From Topomyia yanbarensis (lineage: Eukaryota > Arthropoda > Insecta > Diptera > Culicidae): a stretch of 64,000 nt of DNA. Location: positions 87,689,113 through 87,753,112 of the forward strand of contig NC_080672.1 of NCBI RefSeq assembly GCF_030247195.1, read 5' to 3'. Position numbers and translations under genes: made by a program. Below the pieces are notes generated by a model, which did no database searches, was not told where the DNA came from, and was given only the letters and a program-made list of their open reading frames with translations. Below, piece after piece: positions 11,461-21,884 of this stretch; positions within the stretch are counted from its first letter, which is position 1; each line of letters starts with the position of its first letter.

Positions 11461-11779
11461 ATAGTAAGGTCTAAAAAGCTTCAAAAGCCAGGCCTGTAGT
11501 GTATTGGCACTGTGTAAGACTCACGATTCACTTTCATGCCTAACCACTAAAAACACTCCTAACTCCTTTTTCTCCCTTCTTCCCCACGGTACTATATCGA
11601 GGTATTACTTCATGGGGACTCCTTGTGCTTTCGTCACATCTCTGTCTTCTGCTTTATCTCGAAGAACCTATTGCTCCAGTGAATAAATATTTTGAATGAC
11701 AATCGCACAGGACGGAAGAAAATTGTAAAATTTCAAACTCGTCTTGGGTGACCTAATAACGACTTCTTCGATAATGTTC
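11461..11779 (+). other. Non-coding, possible repeat 3' end
   Basis: A 60-codon ORF at 11504 has no recognisable features. The pyrimidine-rich text CTCCTTTTTCTCCCTTCTTCC near 11562-11582 resembles the 3' UTR of some mosquito LINEs. That is only an impression. Confidence 0.3.
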
Positions 11780-12180
11780 GTTTGCTTGTTCGACTGTTTG
11801 TATCGCGCGTCATGTTTTGCTCTAAATACAAGGGAATGGGCCGCTGTAAAAATAATGGTGTAGCAAGTGCGCAGAGAATCATGACGACGACTATTGCATT
11901 GGGAATGTCAAAAAGTGTGCCTATTGCGGGGAGGGCTCACGATATCTATTATCATGCCCCGCATACGAGCAGCACACCGGAGAATCTGAGGCTTTTCCTT
12001 AAACGCTGCTCTAAGCACTCTTTTGCAGTGATGCTAAAGGGAGCTACACCATTTGCCACGACAAATCATTTTACTATTTTGGCTTAGGAAAAGCACAACT
12101 CTGATGATCCCTACGTGGGGACATCTGTTTACTAGTAAATACTAGAGACAGATGAGATTTCTTGTAAAGGCTAAACAATT
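11780..12180 (+). pseudogene. Second LINE ORF1 (CCHC gag) fragment
   Basis: The frame starting MFCSKYKGMGRCKNNGVAS shifts to read CAENHDDDYCIGNVKKCAYC, then GEGSRYLLSCPAYEQHTG. These are two or three zinc-knuckle-like Cys clusters of the type found in gag-like ORF1 proteins of Jockey-type LINEs. Downstream, in the first frame again, is SKHSFAVMLKGATP. It differs from the ORF1 at 10.0-10.75 kb, so a second LINE family is represented. One or more frameshifts break it. A host zinc-finger gene is less likely given the surrounding LINE debris. Confidence 0.55.
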
Positions 12181-13094
12181 TTTTTTTCGAAAGGCCGCCA
12201 AATAAATCACCTCTCAGGAAACGCTGTCACAAAACCGGTGCAAACAGCTCCTGGTCTTAGAAATATGAGATCTACCAACGATTTTTTCAGCGCTTCGAGG
12301 AACACCAAAAATCCCAAGTGGCTCAATATTTCCACCAGAGTGTCTTTGGTGGAGAGGCAATTTTGCATCCCCTTTGGCTTTCTTTTTTAGGTCAACTTTA
12401 GAATTATAATTTAGCGTGTATCTGGAAATAGCTCACTTATTCTGACTAATTTTATGATTTGAGGGCCAACGCAAATATTTTGAAACTGGCCTCTATGTTT
12501 ACTACTACAAAAACCGTAGACAAATCGTCAACGAGTTGTTTGGAAATTTGACAGGTTCTGACATGAACAGCCTTTTCATTCTGATTGTTCTGTTCACGGT
12601 CACATTACAATAGATCATATTATAGCGGCTCGCCTGTTTTGTGTCAGCTTATTTGCTAATTTGGCAAATTTCGGGATCTGGGACGCTTCTGAAATCAATT
12701 TCTTATCAGCATTGTTTCAACTTGTTAACGCCAAAGTAGTTTGTTTCCTTGGTTAAACTATTGAACGTTATCAATATAAAATCCAAGCAACGCAGTTTGT
12801 TGACTAGCTTTTTCTCTAAGTGTTCTATAACATAATTCGTTGAAAATAAGCGTACATCAACCTTTATTCAACTGATTTATAAGCCAAAAGTGCGCACAAG
12901 CACAAGTTTATGGTTATCCAACGAATATCGGCAATCACTTGTTGGAAGTGTTACTTTGAAATTTCGTATGTGATGGAACTGTATACTGGTGACTTTCGTA
13001 AGTTTCTAAGATTCATTTTTACTTTCCATAAATGATGTGGGGGATATGCACATTTTCCTCAAACTGCCTATTTTGCATTCTTGATTTGTTCAAA
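12181..13094. other. Intron-like AT-rich sequence, nothing recognised
   Basis: No long open frame, no clear inverted repeat and no similarity to other parts of the window that could be seen by eye. Possible continuation of the LINE fragment up to about 12400 is not supported by motifs. Confidence 0.4.
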
Positions 13095-13100
13095 GTAATC

Positions 13101-13882
13101 TACGTCGTCGCTGTTGTGCTATCTTATGACAACCGCCATTTTGGGGTAAACTGAGTTAGATATGCCACATTACTTGTTTGAAAAATCTCTACAAAGTGGC
13201 GTTTTCAGAATTTAGAAATTCTACTTGGTTACTTAGATATAGCTAGAAACATGATGAGAAATTGCGAGTTTTTTGCTTCAAATCACTATATCTAGTGATT
13301 GGCTCAAGTTATATTGAAGTTTTAGACGGTTTTATGTGCGAAAATGTCTGAGGAACACAATGGCATAAACATTTTCGAAAAAAAAATTATACGAGTTGTG
13401 AGAAAAACACAGTTTTAGTTTTGAACTGGAAATAAAAGATATTTGGCAACACTGTAATCAAGAATAACAATTTTTTTTCTAGATTCCCTGACTCATTTCC
13501 TTTAAAATGCATTTCACCGAATGTTTATAGACCACATGAACCCAAAGATATGAATAAAAGTTAAAAAGTGATGATTTTTTTCTATGGAAAATTTTCCATG
13601 CATGATTATGACACGTCATACAAATTTTGTCATCAATACACGCCTATGACACGTGTGAATGCGACTTTTGTTTACTTTCATAGTAAAAACTCGCAACATA
13701 GTCAACCGATCTTCTTAATATTTGAGAGATTAATGCAGAAAAGATAGAAGCATCAATTGTCTTCTTTGGATTGTTTATACCATTTATAAGTTTTAAGATA
13801 TTCAATATCAAACTTTAAAAATCGTTTTTCTCGAAATATGCTAAATGGCGCTTGTCATAAGATAGCACAACAGCGACGACGT
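13101..13882. mobile_element. Inverted-repeat DNA element with ACGTCGTCGCTG ends
   Basis: The left end, beginning ACGTCGTCGCTGTTGTGCTA, is matched by an inverted copy finishing AGCGACGACGT near 13882. The match extends about 38 bp, through ATCTTATGACAA to CGCCAT. Length is about 780 bp. GTAATC flanks both sides (13095-13100 and 13883-13888) and is a likely target-site duplication. The interior holds no transposase, so it is non-autonomous. Confidence 0.75.
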
Positions 13883-13888
13883 GTAATC

Positions 13889-15838
13889 ATCATCTTTATA
13901 AAACCTTGAAAATTATTTTTCGTTACTTTTCATTAATAACGAAAGATAAACAATCCAGCAAATCAAATACTAGCTAGCGTTCCGTATTTTCCACAACCCC
14001 TGGGCGCCACCCGTTCGTGAATAGAAAGGCGAATACGGCAATATTTAAGGTCAACAACCACTGTGTGGAACTTTACTGCAGAGCCTCGCTCATCTCCAAC
14101 AAACGTTGTCCAGATCAACTGTGGCTGTTATTTTCACTTATTCCTCACATCAAATCGAGCTTGCCATTATTTGTCAATTGATTTACTTGCTAGTAGTCCA
14201 GGCTTGGGAAGAGATAGAAAGCAGACAAATGCATTACTGCCTGTGCATATTGAAAGCACCTACGTAAAAATGTTTTTTGGCGGAATTCAATCTAGGTTGC
14301 AATTTGAAAATATATTTTAATGCAATTTCTGTTATAAGTAAGCTATTGCTGCAATTTATTCTACTGATTACTGATTGCATGGATTTTATTTTCATCTGCT
14401 CGGGACAATGCAATGTGTGACGTGAAACTAGTCATTACCCTTTGTTATCTTTCGCATGGTAATTTCTTGCGAGCGCAATTCTGGTAGCTCTTCTTCTAAC
14501 GGCTTTCATATGTGTGTTTTTTATGTTTGTTTTGATCGAGTGAAAAAGATAGAATATTTCGTTTTAAAAATCATGCGATGGCGTTCATGATCTGGAACCT
14601 AGTTAGAAAGTTTTAGGCATAGTGCTTCAACCAAATTTTTTTTCGATGAGGTGAAATTTGACTCGCCCAAAAGGCGATAATTGATTTGTTGCGGCGAGAA
14701 TAGATGCACAGAATACAACCTTTGATTTCATTAATGCTAAAATTTGAGACTTTTCTGCAAAATTAGTATTATATAGATGTTTAGGAAACTTTCTGATACT
14801 TTATTTTGAGAAAGGTTATAGCTTAATTGAAAAGTTATTCAAAAATTGTGCAGCCCACTCCCCAATAGGGCCAAAATAGGCCAATTATCCTATGCCTTTG
14901 TAGTGAGTAGCCGAAAACATGAACGTTACGAATTGGAAACTAGCTTTATCGTACAGTTGATTGGAACATATTTCACCTCAAACTGCATGCATCAAACTTT
15001 TTACAACACAACAACTAGCAAGGTCGCATTATAACTTTTAATATGTGTTACATGCCGTCTTACGGAACTAATTGGCCGAAAACAATCACAACGATTACAT
15101 TGTATTCAATTTAAAGGTAAAACGAACAGCAAATGACAGAAAACACGATTTATTGAGAATGTTGCATAAACGAAGTTCTGATTAGTCCCTATTATTCGCC
15201 ATGTGCCGACATAATTAGTTTGTGGTGTCAGGTCTGTTGTCGGTTTGCCGTTTAATCTTTATCTATAAACGAACGTACGATTTAGTGCTTAATTATTTTG
15301 ATCTTTGGTATCCACAAGAATGACTTCGAAGGGCGAGAATTGTGGATGCCAACTCCACATTTGTGCATTTTATCGTTTTTTTTGAGACACGTCAATCCAC
15401 AAAATGTGTGCAATTGTTTAGTAAACATATTAGAAATGTCTCAGCAGCCAATTGATCAAATTCTTGCAAATAAACAAAGTCCCCAAAAACAACAAGCCCC
15501 ATTGAATTAGCAATCGAAGAAAAATCTACGCGCCTCATCGCTATTTGACACCTCCACCGGCCATGGCATGTGAATAAGTCGTCGGATATCGACCAGCAGA
15601 CATAATTCATTTTGTTCGTTTGTTTTCTTACTCCACTTTGCCAACTTTGGCAAATGGAAACAAAAATAGAAACCTTGTTCTTTTGATATATGCATTGGCA
15701 GCAACGTCAGCGGAATAAAAAAACAATAACTAAACCGACGCCTATTCATTTTCTCACTTCCAGCAAACCGCATTCTTTACCGGGCAAAGCTACTCCTTTA
15801 CTAATGTTTCAATTTTTTCTGTCTCTTTATTATTTCAG
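13889..15838 (+). other. Intron-like sequence upstream of candidate splice acceptor
   Basis: No gene is recognised; ORFs of 60-90 codons on both strands lack motifs. The last 50 bases before 15839 are strongly pyrimidine-rich and are described with the splice site. CTAATGTTTC near 15801 could contain a branch point. Confidence 0.45.
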
Positions 15839-15909
15839 GTGAGTCTTTCATCCAGATGGCGGCGACACCTACTCTGAAATCCACCGGTCGTCAGCGAGCG
15901 CATTTCTAG
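15839..15909 (+). CDS. Candidate recursive splice site or short alternative terminal exon
   Basis: A long pyrimidine tract (TTTTTTCTGTCTCTTTATTA) and TTTCAG end at 15838. The next bases are GTGAGT, a strong donor. Juxtaposed acceptor and donor is the hallmark of recursive (ratchet) splice sites in long fly introns. If the DNA is instead retained as exon, GT joins the phase-1 G of exon 1 and the frame reads GESFIQMAATPTLKSTGRQR to a TAG at 15907-15909. That stop abuts AG|GTACCT, a usable downstream donor. So it may be a zero-length exon, a poison exon, or a real 3' coding end. The shared reading phase supports a link with 5694-5760; transcript evidence is lacking. Confidence 0.4.
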
Positions 15910-16833
15910 GTACCTACATCAGCGAACGACCTTCATTTGATCGCTCGCACATTAGACCCGAATAACTCCGCGGCTAAGCCATCTGCGAGGATCTACGCGA
16001 TTACGGGTTTACGTGCGTCAAGGGGCAAGTCTTTATCCAAAAACTCAAACTAGAACATATAATTATTCAGTCATCACACACACACGCGCGAACCTTCAGC
16101 GCATAATTTAGCGAACGATGTCATTGGCTTTGTTTGTTTATTTATTTTTTGCTATCGTCTTCGATCGACCCGAAAAAGAAACACTTCTTCGAGCTGGTTG
16201 GTTATGCAATGTAAACCGGGCAGCTGCAGCTGCTTTTCCATGGTTAAGTGAGTTCGGTTGGCAGTTCCAGCAATGAATCATTCAACGATTGATCACATGT
16301 TTAAAAAAAAACTTTCCGGAGATGACCTTTGCCTAGGCGCCATATCCAGTGATCTGCGGGCAGAGGTAGCGCACCCAACCGTTTTTTGCGCGAGCGAAGG
16401 AAACAGGAGGTGTTGCACGGCGTGATTGCAATCTTGTCACGATTTCTCATATCTCGGGATTAATCGGTTCAATTATGAGTCTCACGCCGAGTGCGCTATC
16501 CCCGCGGAACGGAGCTCCTGCCACAACCGGAGCGTGGTATTGTTAGCGGATAGATGTCTGGAATTAATTGGGTCTGCATTTTTGACTCTTTGTTATTGTA
16601 CTGGCGGTTGTGTATTTAGGTGGAAGGTCCAGTATAGCAGATGGTAGATTTTCTTTTGCGATTTATATGCCTTCATTAGCGGGTAGTTTTGAGCTGAGTA
16701 TGTTGGAACACGACCGTTTTTAGACCCTTAGCGGTATCTGGGCCATACCGAATTAGGAGGTAACTGAAATGGATATTTTTTAATTTAATAGGATATCAAG
16801 CCAAATTTAAATTAAATACTACTCTTACCTTTC
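15910..16833 (+). other. GC-richer unique DNA after the splice site
   Basis: This block has no visible repeat structure apart from a CA run near 16077-16086. Its complexity is higher than that of the surrounding introns. The frame after the TAG stays open for 46 codons to a TAG near 16051. ORFs such as the one at 16426 lack motifs. It is a candidate regulatory segment of the putative host gene. Confidence 0.35.
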
Positions 16834-16952
16834 TTAACGCTCTGGCACTCGCACCGTTGTATTTAATGCAACACTTTCAGAAACTCTAGCGGAATCTTTC
16901 AGCACCAGCGGCTGCTCATTCGGGAGCCATTCGCGCGAGTGCCGGAGGTTAA
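16834..16952 (-). mobile_element. 119-bp MITE, family 2, copy B (reverse orientation)
   Basis: TTAACGCTCTGGCACTCGC at the left and GCGAGTGCCGGAGGTTAA at the right are inverted copies. TTAA at both ends is either target duplication or part of the TIR. On the minus strand it aligns to copy C at 63443 through the core GAGCAGCCGCTG. Confidence 0.75.
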
Positions 16953-17739
16953 ATGCAAAAAATCACTATTGCACGTATTTTTTTACTTCGCTTTGTAAGG
17001 GCAAGCTGATTTATGAATTTCAGTGAATGTTTTTGCTGATGCCCATTAGATTATCAGATTAACGTTGAGTTAAGTGCAAGTATTGATTCTCCGACCCTAC
17101 TCGAAAACATACTCAGCGTATCTTGCATTTGAACGTTCTAAAATACAGGTCGCAATAGCGTAACATGCTTCCGCTGTGAACGTATTAGAATGTGAGAAAC
17201 GAATTTAAATTTCAATCTGACTTAAATCGTACTTATAATCGATTAAAAGATTCACCGAGAAACTCAGCCATGATAAACCTTCAGTAGAAAAACTGGTTTA
17301 AAATATGCAAACACTCCCAAAAGGGAAAAAGTTGACCGAAATGTGCATAAAAGCATACCACCTAGAAAAAGTCAGATTTGTGTTTCGAATGCATCTCATT
17401 AGTAACTAGCACCAACTTGGGGCTAGTTTGACGATATATTCAAGCTAGCACTAAAATTGCCCAATCAACCACATAAATTTCACGAATGGCTATCTGTATA
17501 TTCCAGATTGAAAGTAGGTGAAAAATCACTATTTGTACTACTTTGTAGGAACCGGATCTATTTATTCCTGTTTTTCATGCAGAGGGTTTTTAAAGGACTT
17601 TTACGTCCAAAAATCCTTGTCCCATTTACATGCTTAAAATTTTTAGACGATTTTTACATTTTTATCTGTTCTTGCGACTATTATTTTCAATCGCTCAATT
17701 TGTTGTAAGGATTTGTGCCCCCCTGTACAAAGACTGGTT
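16953..17739. other. AT-rich sequence, mostly unassigned
   Basis: No gene is recognised. The text near 17395-17460 (AGTAACTAGCACCAACTTGG) resembles 49928-49948 (AGTAACTAACACCAACTGGG), and CCCAAAAGGGAAAA at 17317 recurs near 50168. This marks a second dispersed repeat shared with the 49.8-50.2 kb region. Confidence 0.4.
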
Positions 17740-18163
17740 TTTACCAAGAAATTTTCACCCTAGTGAGAAACTTTGGTTTTTACCAAATTTTCCTCCTTAG
17801 GGTGAAATATAGCATAGTGCTTTCGCATAGGCCTGCTAATCCAAGACAAATTTCGGCTTCACTGTGTCTCATCGGCATAAACAGAACTTCTGGTCGAACG
17901 GGACATCACGTTTGATCAGTCGTTCGATTGAAACACAAAGTGTGTTTTAGTTTTAAGGGATTTGCGTCAAGCCGGCGCTAATCTATTCCGGCAATAAGTT
18001 AGTGTCGGTTTCTGATGAGGCGAAGCCGAAACGCAACAGAGTATGAACCCAATGCAATTTGTACCATGCTTGTGCTGTTCACGTGCAATAGTGATTTTAC
18101 CCAATTTCTCTTTATTAGAGAGAAATAGGTGTTCACCTAAATTTTTCTCCTCAGGTAGAAATA
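17740..18163 (+). repeat. Dispersed repeat R1, copy 1
   Basis: Words shared with 63340-63830 include GTTAGTGTCGG followed by TTCTGATGAGGCGAAG, and TTTCTCCTTAGGGTGAAATA versus TTTTTCTTCTAAGGGAGAAATA. The module with GAAATATAGCATA appears to recur within the copy. No coding capacity is evident. The foldback element begins at its right edge. Confidence 0.5.
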
Positions 18164-18170
18164 CACTAAG

Positions 18171-18460
18171 GTTTTTTTTTACACGGTTTTTTTTGCGCGG
18201 TTTTGTTTTACACGGCTTTTTTACACGGTTTTCGCAATTAGCACGGTTTTTTTTGCACGGTTTTCGCAATTAACACGGTTTTTCGCAAAAATATTCTAAG
18301 TCCTTTTGGAGGCAAAAAACTTAGACGATTTTTGATCAATTTTTTTTGCGCGGATTTCGCAATTAACACGGTTTTAGCAAAAATCCTTATGAAGGCAAAA
18401 GACTTAGACGGTTTTTGACCAAGTTTTTTTTTGCACGGATTTTGAAATTTACACGGTTTC
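18171..18460 (+). repeat. ACACGG/GCACGG T-rich array, left arm
   Basis: Irregular repeats of (A/G)CACGG followed by T runs and CGCAATTAACACGG, interspersed with CTTAGACGATTTTTGA-type segments near 18318 and 18396. The same vocabulary occurs at 21480-21880. No protein coding potential. Confidence 0.8.
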
Positions 18461-18540
18461 TGCTTTTCCATTTTGAATGCAAAGAATTTCGAAGATTTTT
18501 GGAAAAGTGGAAGTGATTGCTTTTGGAACAGCATTAACGA

Positions 18541-19310
18541 GTAGATGCCAAATGTTCATGTCTGAGACCATTTAGAAAACCAAAATGGCGACTTCCGGTT
18601 CAGTGGAATTCTGTGAAACCCCATCAATATGGCTATTTTTGGAACGCGATTGATGAGTGGACGTCAGATATCGATGTTTAAGGCCATTTTGAAAACCAAG
18701 ATGGCGACTTCCGGTTCAGTGAAATTCTCTGAAACCCCAAAAATATGGGTATTTTTGGAACGGGATTGATGAGTGGACGTCAGATATCGATGTTTAAGGC
18801 CATTTTGAAAACCAAGATGGCGACTTCCGGTTCAGTGGAATTCTCTGAAACCCCATCAATATAGATATTTTTGGAACGGGATTGATGAGTGGACGTCAGA
18901 TATCGATGTTAAAGGCCATTTTAAAAACCAAGAAGGCGACTTCCGGTTCAGTGGAATTCTCTATAACCCAATCAGCATGCATATTTTCAGAGCGGGCCTA
19001 ATAGAGCGCATGATAGAGATCAGTGTCAGAGGCCATTTGGAAAACCAAGATGGCGACTTCAGGTTCATTGGAATTCTCTAAAATCGAATCAATATGGGTA
19101 TTTTTGGAATGAAATTGACGAATAGACGCTATATATCGATGTCTGGTGCCATATTGAAATTCAAGATGGCGACTTCCGGTTCTGTGGAATTCTCCAAAGC
19201 CCAATTAATATGAGTATTTTTGGAACAAGATTGACGAGTAGGTGCCAAATATCAATGTCTGAGACCATTTCGAAAATCAAGATGGCTACTTCGGTTTAGT
19301 AAAATTTCAT
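18541..19310 (+). repeat. Tandem repeat, about 116-bp unit, seven copies
   Basis: The phrase AAGATGGCGACTTCCGG and its variants start their ATGGCG core at about 18585, 18700, 18817, 18933, 19050, 19165 and 19282, giving spacings of 115-117 bp. Each unit also has GGCCATTTTGAAAACC upstream of the core. The outer units are more diverged than the middle three. Confidence 0.9.
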
Positions 19311-19809
19311 CATTTCATGTTTTCATCTAAGATGGTGACTTCTATTTTAGTGCCAAGACGATGTTTTAAATATAAAGACACGCGGCGAGAAAAACAGTAA
19401 ATTTGGCTGCACGGTTTTACAAATTATTTGTCTGCTAGTTTTGGCAACCAGGAATATTGTGTAAACAGCGAGTGACTTGTAGTTTTAATGAATGCTTGGC
19501 GAATTCCTTTTTTGAAATATTTCCCACAATACTCAATCATGTAACTTGGAAACGCATTGATTTACGTTACTGAGCCTGTCTACATGTTTTTCGTTGCACT
19601 AGAAAAAATGTATCGAGGATGCAGGATGCAGACATGCATTTCTTTTCATTTCAATCTCGATACTCCCCACGCATTACTTCCTAAATCCGCCATATTTGTT
19701 TACATTGCTAGTTTGGAACCGTTGTTTTGGGTTCGATTGGAACTTTTGGCTTCAGTCTTCGCGCATCTCTATAAGCATCATCTCTGCTTTAGTGTACATC
19801 TCATTCATC

Positions 19810-20917
19810 TTAAGGGGGCGTCTGATGTAATGGGCAAAAAAATCGACTTCTTTTTTATCCGCTTAATTGTTAGTATTGAGCCTCTAGAATAGTCTCCCGC
19901 AATCTCGGTGACCACGCTGAACTTCTTTTGTTTTAAACAGCCATGCATTCCTCGCGCGTATTTGCTGTGACACACGCAGATTTCAATCTATCGGCAACAA
20001 TTTTCTTAAGACTGACAGCGATAAAAATACAGTGTGAACATACACTTTAAACTACTTCCACCCAAATTTTTAAGAGAAAATACCAAATGGATTGTTTTCC
20101 ACGTCATTTTTTCCGTGATGCAATTTGCTATGGAGTATCCTTTAATAGCGTTTTTTCGAAACCGCGTTTTTCAAATTGGTGAACACAATAACTCAAAAAC
20201 TAATCAAAGAATTGACTTGATTTTTTTATGAAAATGCACAATATGTGTAGCCTGTCGGTGAACAACAGAAAACAGAATGAAAAAATTGTTCTCTCTATTA
20301 TTTTGAAGAAAAGCGCACGAATTTTACAGAAAAATATGAGATTTTTCGGTTTACATGAAGCCATTTTCCTAAACTCGAACTTTTTTTGGGTTCATCGAGT
20401 AACTACAAGTCTAAGCTTTACAAATTTTACTTAATTTGCTGTGTCAAACAATTTTATCAAGAGTCATCGTGTTAGCCGCGGCGCTCCTCGACGTGGAAAT
20501 GGTTGGACGTCTACTCTTGCAACGCTCGTATGTGTGGCTCTGCGTGGCTGCCGACCCTATTCTGCGCGGCGTGTGACGTGAGACGACTAATCTCACCTCA
20601 CTCTACGTGACTGCACCCAATTCTGAAGAGTCACTTCGGGTGACGTGAGACTCCCATTTAACCGCAATGAGGAATCTCACCTCACCCGAGTCGACTCTCA
20701 GAATCGGGTGAGAAAAGTCACGTAAAGTGAGGTGAGTTTCGTCGTCTCACGTCACACGCCGCGCAGAATAAGGCCGTGCAAATATTTTTTTCGTACAGAA
20801 TAAACGTACAAATTTAAAGCTTAACATTACATAAAAGATGCATTGTTTCCTTGCCTTCAAAATCGTAAAACACAATAACTTTCGGTTTGAGCACTTTACA
20901 CCAGACGCCCCCCTTAA
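19810..20917. mobile_element. TTAA-flanked inverted-repeat element inside the foldback
   Basis: TTAAGGGGGCGTCTGATGTA at 19810 faces the complement (TACACCAGACGCCCCCCTTAA) ending at 20917. TTAA at each end fits a piggyBac-type target, but the TIR is not that of known piggyBac and no transposase is present. Length is 1108 bp. It contains the GC-rich palindrome at about 20555-20774. Confidence 0.65.
20555..20774. mobile_element. GC-rich imperfect palindrome (MITE)
   Basis: The left arm TATTCTGCGCGGCGTGTGAC and its continuation through GTGAGACGAC, CTCACCTCACT and TACGTGACT are matched by the inverted right arm ending GCCGCGCAGAATA. The arms are about 70-75 bp, with a less regular centre that still holds inverted TCACCTCAC words. 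No coding capacity. Confidence 0.75.
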
Positions 20918-21180
20918 TAATACAGCGAAGACCTGATTTTATTATTTCCCCCTGATTATGTCAGCTTTTTGATTCGACTTTGAGTCTCGCATGAAGATTA
21001 AAATTCGAGTAAATCCATTCATGAGCACATTTTTCTTATCTTATAAATGCAAAATATACAAAAATAAACGTATCTTTTTGTTTTACGCTGGATATTTATA
21101 CTAAATAATCAGAACCATCTTGGGTGTTACAATGACGTCAGACCTCTGGCAACTGCATATTTGTCAATCCAGTTCCAAAA

Positions 21181-21430
21181 CACTCCATGTTGTGACTTAT
21201 ACAGAATATCACTAAGCCGATAGTCTCAATGTTGTATTTCAAAATGGCCTCAGACATTGATCTCTATCATGCGCTCATTAGGCCCGCTCGGAAAATATGC
21301 ATACTGATTGGGTTATTGAAAATTCTGTTAGACCGGAAGTCGTCATCTTGGTATTCCAAATGGCCTCAGGCATCGATATTTGGTGCCTACTCGTTAACAC
21401 TGTACCGAAAACAACCATATTGTTAAAGTG
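21181..21430 (-). repeat. Two inverted copies of the 116-bp unit (right arm)
   Basis: Read on the minus strand, GAGGCCATTTGGAATACC and AAGATGACGACTTCCGG at about 21337-21370, and GAGGCCATTTTGAAATAC at about 21231-21255, match the left-arm unit. The spacing is about 116 bp. Confidence 0.75.
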
Positions 21431-21479
21431 CGGGACAAAAGGAAACCTCAAGATCCGACGTTTCCACTTTTCCAAAAAC

Positions 21480-21880
21480 CTAAGGAATTGCAAAAAGCAA
21501 AAACCGTGCTACTTGCATAATCCGTGCAAAAAAAATCTGTTCAAAAATCGTCTAAGTCTTTTGCCTTCAAAAGGACTTAGAACATTTTTGATAAAACTCC
21601 GAAATCATCCCTTTTCCTAAAATCGTCTAAGTCTTTTGCATTGAATGTAACGCGGTTTTTTTTGCACGATTTTCGGAATTAACGCGGGTTTTTTTTTGCA
21701 CGGTTTTCTGAATTAACACGGTTTTTTTTACACGGATTTCGCAATTAACGCGGTTTTTTTTACACGGATTTCGCAATTAACGCGGTTTTTTTTACACGGA
21801 TTTCGCAATTAACGCGGTTTTTTTTTGCACGGTTTTTTTTTACACGGTACGTATCCCCCGTGTAAAAAAAAACCTTAGTG
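21480..21880 (+). repeat. ACACGG array, right arm, with regular 34-bp section
   Basis: Between about 21700 and 21825, ACACGGATTTCGCAATTAAC followed by GCGG and a T run repeats about three times, nearly exactly. Before it are inverted CTTAGACGATTTT-type words (for example TCGTCTAAGTCTTTTGC at 21550 and 21624). The array ends in ACACGGTACGTATCCCCCGT, itself a small palindrome. Confidence 0.85.
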
Positions 21881-21884
21881 TATA

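Larger units (their letters stand above)
18164..21880. mobile_element. Large foldback-like element with ACACGG-rich arms
   Basis: The ends are CACTAAGG plus a T run and ACACGG at 18164, and the exact complement at 21880; TA flanks both. The arms contain, from outside in, ACACGG arrays, a TCTAAGTCNTTTTGCNTT segment, and tandem units of about 116 bp: seven in the left arm and two inverted in the right. The arrangement resembles Foldback elements, whose long terminal repeats hold internal tandem repeats. The TA and CACTAAGG end might instead mean a Tc1/mariner-derived non-autonomous element. The centre (about 19320-21180) holds a separate TTAA-flanked insertion and no transposase. The left and right flanks do not obviously rejoin one sequence, so the TA duplication should be treated with caution. 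Confidence 0.65.

Noticed and set aside
21640..21880. Regularly spaced short repeats reminiscent of a CRISPR array
   Set aside because: There are no unique spacers, units are T-run variants, and the context is a eukaryotic transposon arm.
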